NCBI GenBank assembly: GCA_045598345.1
Contig: JAZLLX010000038.1
Location: 1 to 25,103, forward strand
From: Phascolarctobacterium_B sp045598345
GTDB lineage: Bacteria > Bacillota > Negativicutes > Acidaminococcales > Acidaminococcaceae
Reading direction: 5' to 3'
DNA length: 25,103 nucleotides
Position numbers and translations under genes: made by a program. This document shows, piece after piece, positions 22,689 through 25,103 of this stretch (the stretch's first letter is position 1; every line of letters begins with the position of its first letter). The notes below the pieces were generated by a model. It saw nothing but the letters and a program-made list of their open reading frames with translations. It was not told where the DNA came from and searched no databases.

Positions 22689-23042
22689 TTAGTTAGATGA
22701 ATTGGCGTCAGCAATAGCTGCACCGATGATTGTTCCTAAAATCAACCCGCCGACTAATACTCCAACTCCATCGTGATGCCTGTCATGATACACCACATGT
22801 CGGGGCGGTTCGTGATGAATATGGCGTACCTCGTGGCGAACAGGTCTTGGTGCCGATTTATGTACATGATGGGCAACGGGCTGCTTTTTGTTGCCATGGC
22901 TCATGTGCTGAACCTGCTTGGGCGGCTGGTTGCCATGTTTTGCTGCCGCACAGGCAACACCGCTTAGAGGAGAAACAAAGGTCAGACCAACTAATACTGC
23001 CGCAATAATTTTTGTACTAACAGATTTCAAAATATTTTTCAT
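22689..23042 (-). CDS. Histidine-rich exported protein with glycine-zipper C-terminus
   Basis: 117 residues from the ATG at 23042, preceded by AAAGGTGGTAGG. A longer open frame runs back into the ssrA gene and is not credible. Residues 1-34 are a signal peptide (KIIAAVLVGLTFVSPLSG, cut near ACAAA). Residues 36-90 are rich in His (about 18), Pro, Gln and Arg, suggesting metal binding. Residues 91-112 (GVGVLVGGLILGTIIGAAIA) are a glycine-zipper hydrophobic segment that could insert in a membrane. Likely envelope located; the role is unknown, with metal storage or envelope stability as options. Confidence 0.75.
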   Translation of the reverse strand: MKNILKSVSTKIIAAVLVGLTFVSPLSGVACAAAKHGNQPPKQVQHMSHGNKKQPVAHHVHKSAPRPVRHEVRHIHHEPPRHVVYHDRHHDGVGVLVGGLILGTIIGAAIADANSSN

Positions 23043-23128
23043 GATTCCTACCACCTTTCTTTGCTGTTGCTTGTATTCTACAAAGAAATTATGGCAAAAA
23101 TATGACAAAAATTTTTCATTACAAAACT

Positions 23129-23157
23129 TAAAAAGCCGCAGGCAGAGCCCACGGCTT
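23129..23157 (-). terminator. Intrinsic terminator of ssrA
   Basis: Minus strand AAGCCGTGGG, loop CTCTG, CCTGCGGCTTTTT, starting 13 bp after the tmRNA 3' end. Confidence 0.8.
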
Positions 23158-23169
23158 AAATCTCCAATT

Positions 23170-23516
23170 TGGTGGAGATGAGGGGAGTCGAACCCCTGTC
23201 CGAAAATATTGGTAGACAAATTTCTCCGAGCGCAGTCATCATTTGTTTGTTTCACATTTCCCCAACCTAATGACGGGTCAAGAATTTGCTATTCCGTTAA
23301 TCTTACGCAAAACTACGGAATTTGTTTCACGCCAGCCCGACTATTGGCCGTTCATCTTCGCCGCCAGGCAGAACTCAGAGAACGGGGTTGCCCTTAGGCA
23401 GCCATTGCAAAATTATTATCTGCGTTTAGTTTAAGTTTCTACCGTTTTAAGTGAGAGGCAGGATCACTGCTCGCTTATTGAGTAACAAGTACCCCCGTCG
23501 AAACCGGTACATCCCC
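23170..23516 (-). ncRNA. ssrA: Transfer-messenger RNA (tmRNA)
   Basis: Rescues stalled ribosomes and tags the nascent chain. The 347-nt RNA starts GGGGAUG and ends CAUCUCC-ACCA; the seven-base acceptor stem pairs with one G-U and CCA is encoded. The T-arm region GGGGTTCGACTCCCC near the 3' end and GTTTCGACGGGGG near the 5' end are the usual landmarks. The tag frame (23423 down to 23394) reads GCA GAT AAT AAT TTT GCA ATG GCT GCC TAA, giving (A)ADNNFAMAA. TAAAC just before the first GCA matches the usual resume-codon context. Confidence 0.96.
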
Positions 23517-23519
23517 GAA

Positions 23520-23603
23520 GGCGTTACCGCCAATATGGGGCAAATCCCTAAACAGATTTGCCGGTTGGAAATATCATTATACACATTTTTTGATTATTTG
23601 CAA
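23520..23603 (-). promoter_or_regulatory. ssrA promoter and structured pre-tmRNA leader
   Basis: Minus strand TTGCAA (23598-23603), 16-bp spacer, TATAAT (23576-23581). The predicted leader of about 50 nt, removed on maturation, holds two hairpins: GGCAAATC...GATTTGCC (23539-23562) and GGCG-TTAC-CGCC (23520-23531), both expressed as symmetric in either strand. Confidence 0.65.
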
Positions 23604-23625
23604 GGGTTTTCTTCGTTTTTTTTAA

Positions 23626-24711
23626 TTACATTGCGAAAATTTTACGGAAGGTTTTGGACGGTTTCCACACATTCCATTTTACCATAAAAGCCGAAACCGC
23701 TAAAATGCCAACACCGATAAGCAAATTAACATATATGTTATCTATGCTCTTCAACAAACTTTCTGCTACAGATATAACCATCCACTGCCAAACATAGATA
23801 TCTATAATATTCTCGCTTAAAAATCTTAAAAACGCAGGTATTTTCCCTTTCGTGAGCCGACACACAAAATAATATATGGCAAACCAAACACTGACAGTCC
23901 CCAAGCCGCAAAGATGATTCATTCCGTTTAGACCATAATAGTCCCCTGCCGTAAAACTTGAACCGAACGAAATAGCATTACTGATGCCATAAACATCCAT
24001 AATCACATCTGCCAAATAAGCGGCAACCAAGCCAACTAAAAAGAGTATTATTGCACCACGCATCTCTGAAAACCCTTTTTTGTAGCAATGTCCGACCAAA
24101 TAACCAAACAGTGTAAAAGGCAACCAATTGAAAAACGGGAAAAATGACCACTCATTTGTCTTAATAAACATCCCCAGAAAAGTATCTGCCCATACGCTGC
24201 CGGTCGTAATAAAATCCGTCCCAACCACTGCTGAAACAATCACACATGCAGCAAGCGTCACAAGGACAACATATGGTCTTTTGCGTTCCTCACAACGCAA
24301 CAACAGTCCCAAATACACCATTGCCAGGGCTGCAAAAAAATAAATGTCAGTAGCAAATAATTGTGGTACGCAAACAGAAGAATTCTGCCAAATTCCTTCC
24401 CTAACCCAAAGTAAAATACATTGTTCAAAAATATTTACAAAAATACCCAAGGCAAACAACATCAGCGCCTGCCGGAAACATTCCCCCTGCTTTTTAGTGG
24501 AACAGCAAACAAAAAGAAATCCCATTACAAATATAAACATACCCGCTGCCGTCATATTGCCAAAGTATTCAAAGGCCGCCGCTAAAAACTTTTCTACGGG
24601 TCCCTCTACCATTTGAAGACCATTATATACACCTTCTTCATAAGTGTGAACAATAACCATATAAATAATTCCCAATCCTTTGGCAAGATCAACATATGGT
24701 ACCCTATTCAT
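23626..24711 (-). CDS. Acyltransferase-like polytopic membrane protein
   Basis: 361 residues with about nine or ten membrane helices. The opening YVDLAKGLGIIYMVIVHTYE has the [D-x-x-(K/R)-G]...H pattern of the acyltransferase 3/DUF1624-type membrane acyltransferases, with the histidine at residue 22 the likely catalytic or binding residue, and FVMGFLFV follows. It probably acylates an envelope carbohydrate; the acceptor is unknown. GGAGG lies 14 bp before the ATG, an unusually long gap. Immediately after that GGAGG, another ATG opens a six-codon frame whose stop overlaps the gene start, so coupled starts are possible. It follows hisIE by 33 bp. Confidence 0.75.
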   Translation of the reverse strand: MNRVPYVDLAKGLGIIYMVIVHTYEEGVYNGLQMVEGPVEKFLAAAFEYFGNMTAAGMFIFVMGFLFVCCSTKKQGECFRQALMLFALGIFVNIFEQCILLWVREGIWQNSSVCVPQLFATDIYFFAALAMVYLGLLLRCEERKRPYVVLVTLAACVIVSAVVGTDFITTGSVWADTFLGMFIKTNEWSFFPFFNWLPFTLFGYLVGHCYKKGFSEMRGAIILFLVGLVAAYLADVIMDVYGISNAISFGSSFTAGDYYGLNGMNHLCGLGTVSVWFAIYYFVCRLTKGKIPAFLRFLSENIIDIYVWQWMVISVAESLLKSIDNIYVNLLIGVGILAVSAFMVKWNVWKPSKTFRKIFAM

Positions 24712-24744
24712 TTTCTGTGTTCATACCTCCAATTATCAAATACA

Positions 24745-25103
24745 TTATTTGCAAGCGCTTTCTTGTTTTATTTTGTGGTCAATGATTCTTCGCCCTGCCA
24801 GTTCCACCAATAAATCCTTCAAACTGATGCCCATTTCCACCATCAAAACCATCACATGATAAATCAAATCACAAATTTCATAAATGGTTTCTTTTTTATT
24901 TTTGGCATGAGCGGCAATAATCACTTCCGTGCTTTCTTCCCCAACTTTTTTCAAAATTTTATCTAACCCTTTTTCAAAAAGATAAGAAGTATAAGAACCA
25001 TTTTGCGGTACCGTTTTACGTCCTTTAATTAAAGTCAGTAGTTGCTCGTAGGAAAAATCATTGCGTTGCTTACTGATAAACAAAGTATTGGTAAAGCAAG
25101 ATT
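24745..25103 (-). CDS. hisI: Histidine biosynthesis HisIE, 3' part (cut by window edge)
   Basis: The C-terminal domain is phosphoribosyl-ATP pyrophosphatase (HisE): FEKGLDKILKKVGEES, with the metal-binding ExxE...D pattern continuing in VIIAAHAK and EICDLIYHVMVLM. Frame upstream of the apparent TTG start remains open to the window edge and reads SCFTNT, which matches the end of the HisI (phosphoribosyl-AMP cyclohydrolase) signature ending in SCF. So the gene is most likely a HisI-HisE fusion starting beyond the window, acting on steps two and three of histidine synthesis. Confidence 0.82.
   Translation of the reverse strand, partial: SCFTNTLFISKQRNDFSYEQLLTLIKGRKTVPQNGSYTSYLFEKGLDKILKKVGEESTEVIIAAHAKNKKETIYEICDLIYHVMVLMVEMGISLKDLLVELAGRRIIDHKIKQESACK

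Noticed and set aside
23043..23255. N-terminal extension of the His-rich protein
   Set aside because: The extension is translated from ssrA and its terminator; the internal ATG at 23042 has a ribosome binding site and begins a proper signal peptide.
24704..24724. Six-codon upstream frame before the acyltransferase gene
   Set aside because: The GGAGG touches its ATG with almost no spacing, so independent translation is unlikely; it is mentioned only as an oddity in the gene entry.

Overview
The window looks like a chromosomal segment of a low-to-moderate GC member of the Bacillota (Firmicutes), probably a Negativicutes relative. The reasons are a Firmicutes-style arginine operon, cdaA, strong AGGAGG ribosome binding sites, an ssrA with an encoded CCA end, and a secreted TPR protein of a type I associate with Negativicutes. 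The taxonomic call is inference from gene content, not from a search.

Layout. 1-643: gene-free, packed with short repeats and hairpins. 644-3078 (-): cdaA (c-di-AMP synthase) overlapping a FAD-dependent oxidoreductase by ATGA. 3176-13420 (-): a complete arginine operon read argC, argJ, argB, argD, argF, argG, argH (glutamate to arginine). It is interrupted twice: between argC and argJ by a DUF559/Vsr-like nuclease gene bracketed by inverted copies of a palindromic repeat, and between argJ and argB by a secreted TPR protein. 13556-15707: monofunctional peptidoglycan glycosyltransferase (+), then convergent L,D-transpeptidase and family-6-like uracil/hypoxanthine DNA glycosylase (-).

15795-22652 is an AT-rich accessory island bounded by a 180-bp direct repeat (about 93% identical, no gaps). 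It holds a three-gene minus-strand operon (membrane protein, small unknown, XRE-like HTH protein). Divergent from it, across a promoter region with two copies of a CAATA-N3-TATTG palindrome, lies a plus-strand array of six small paralogs beginning MFKVELEF. These are interspersed with an orphan MNT nucleotidyltransferase, a calcineurin-like phosphoesterase and a frameshifted gene. The array ends in a scar joining fragments of the phosphoesterase gene and of the upstream glycosyltransferase gene. A stand-alone XseA-like protein and an MNT pseudogene split by a 161-bp miniature inverted-repeat element (TSD TTAG) follow. The array is the best candidate here for an undescribed system; its layout (shared heads, variable tails, recent duplication, partial genes) resembles immunity-gene or variable-cassette arrays, but no function can be assigned from sequence alone.

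22689-25103 returns to housekeeping DNA, all on the minus strand: a His-rich secreted protein, tmRNA (ssrA, tag AADNNFAMAA), an acyltransferase-like membrane protein, and the 3' part of hisIE cut by the window edge.
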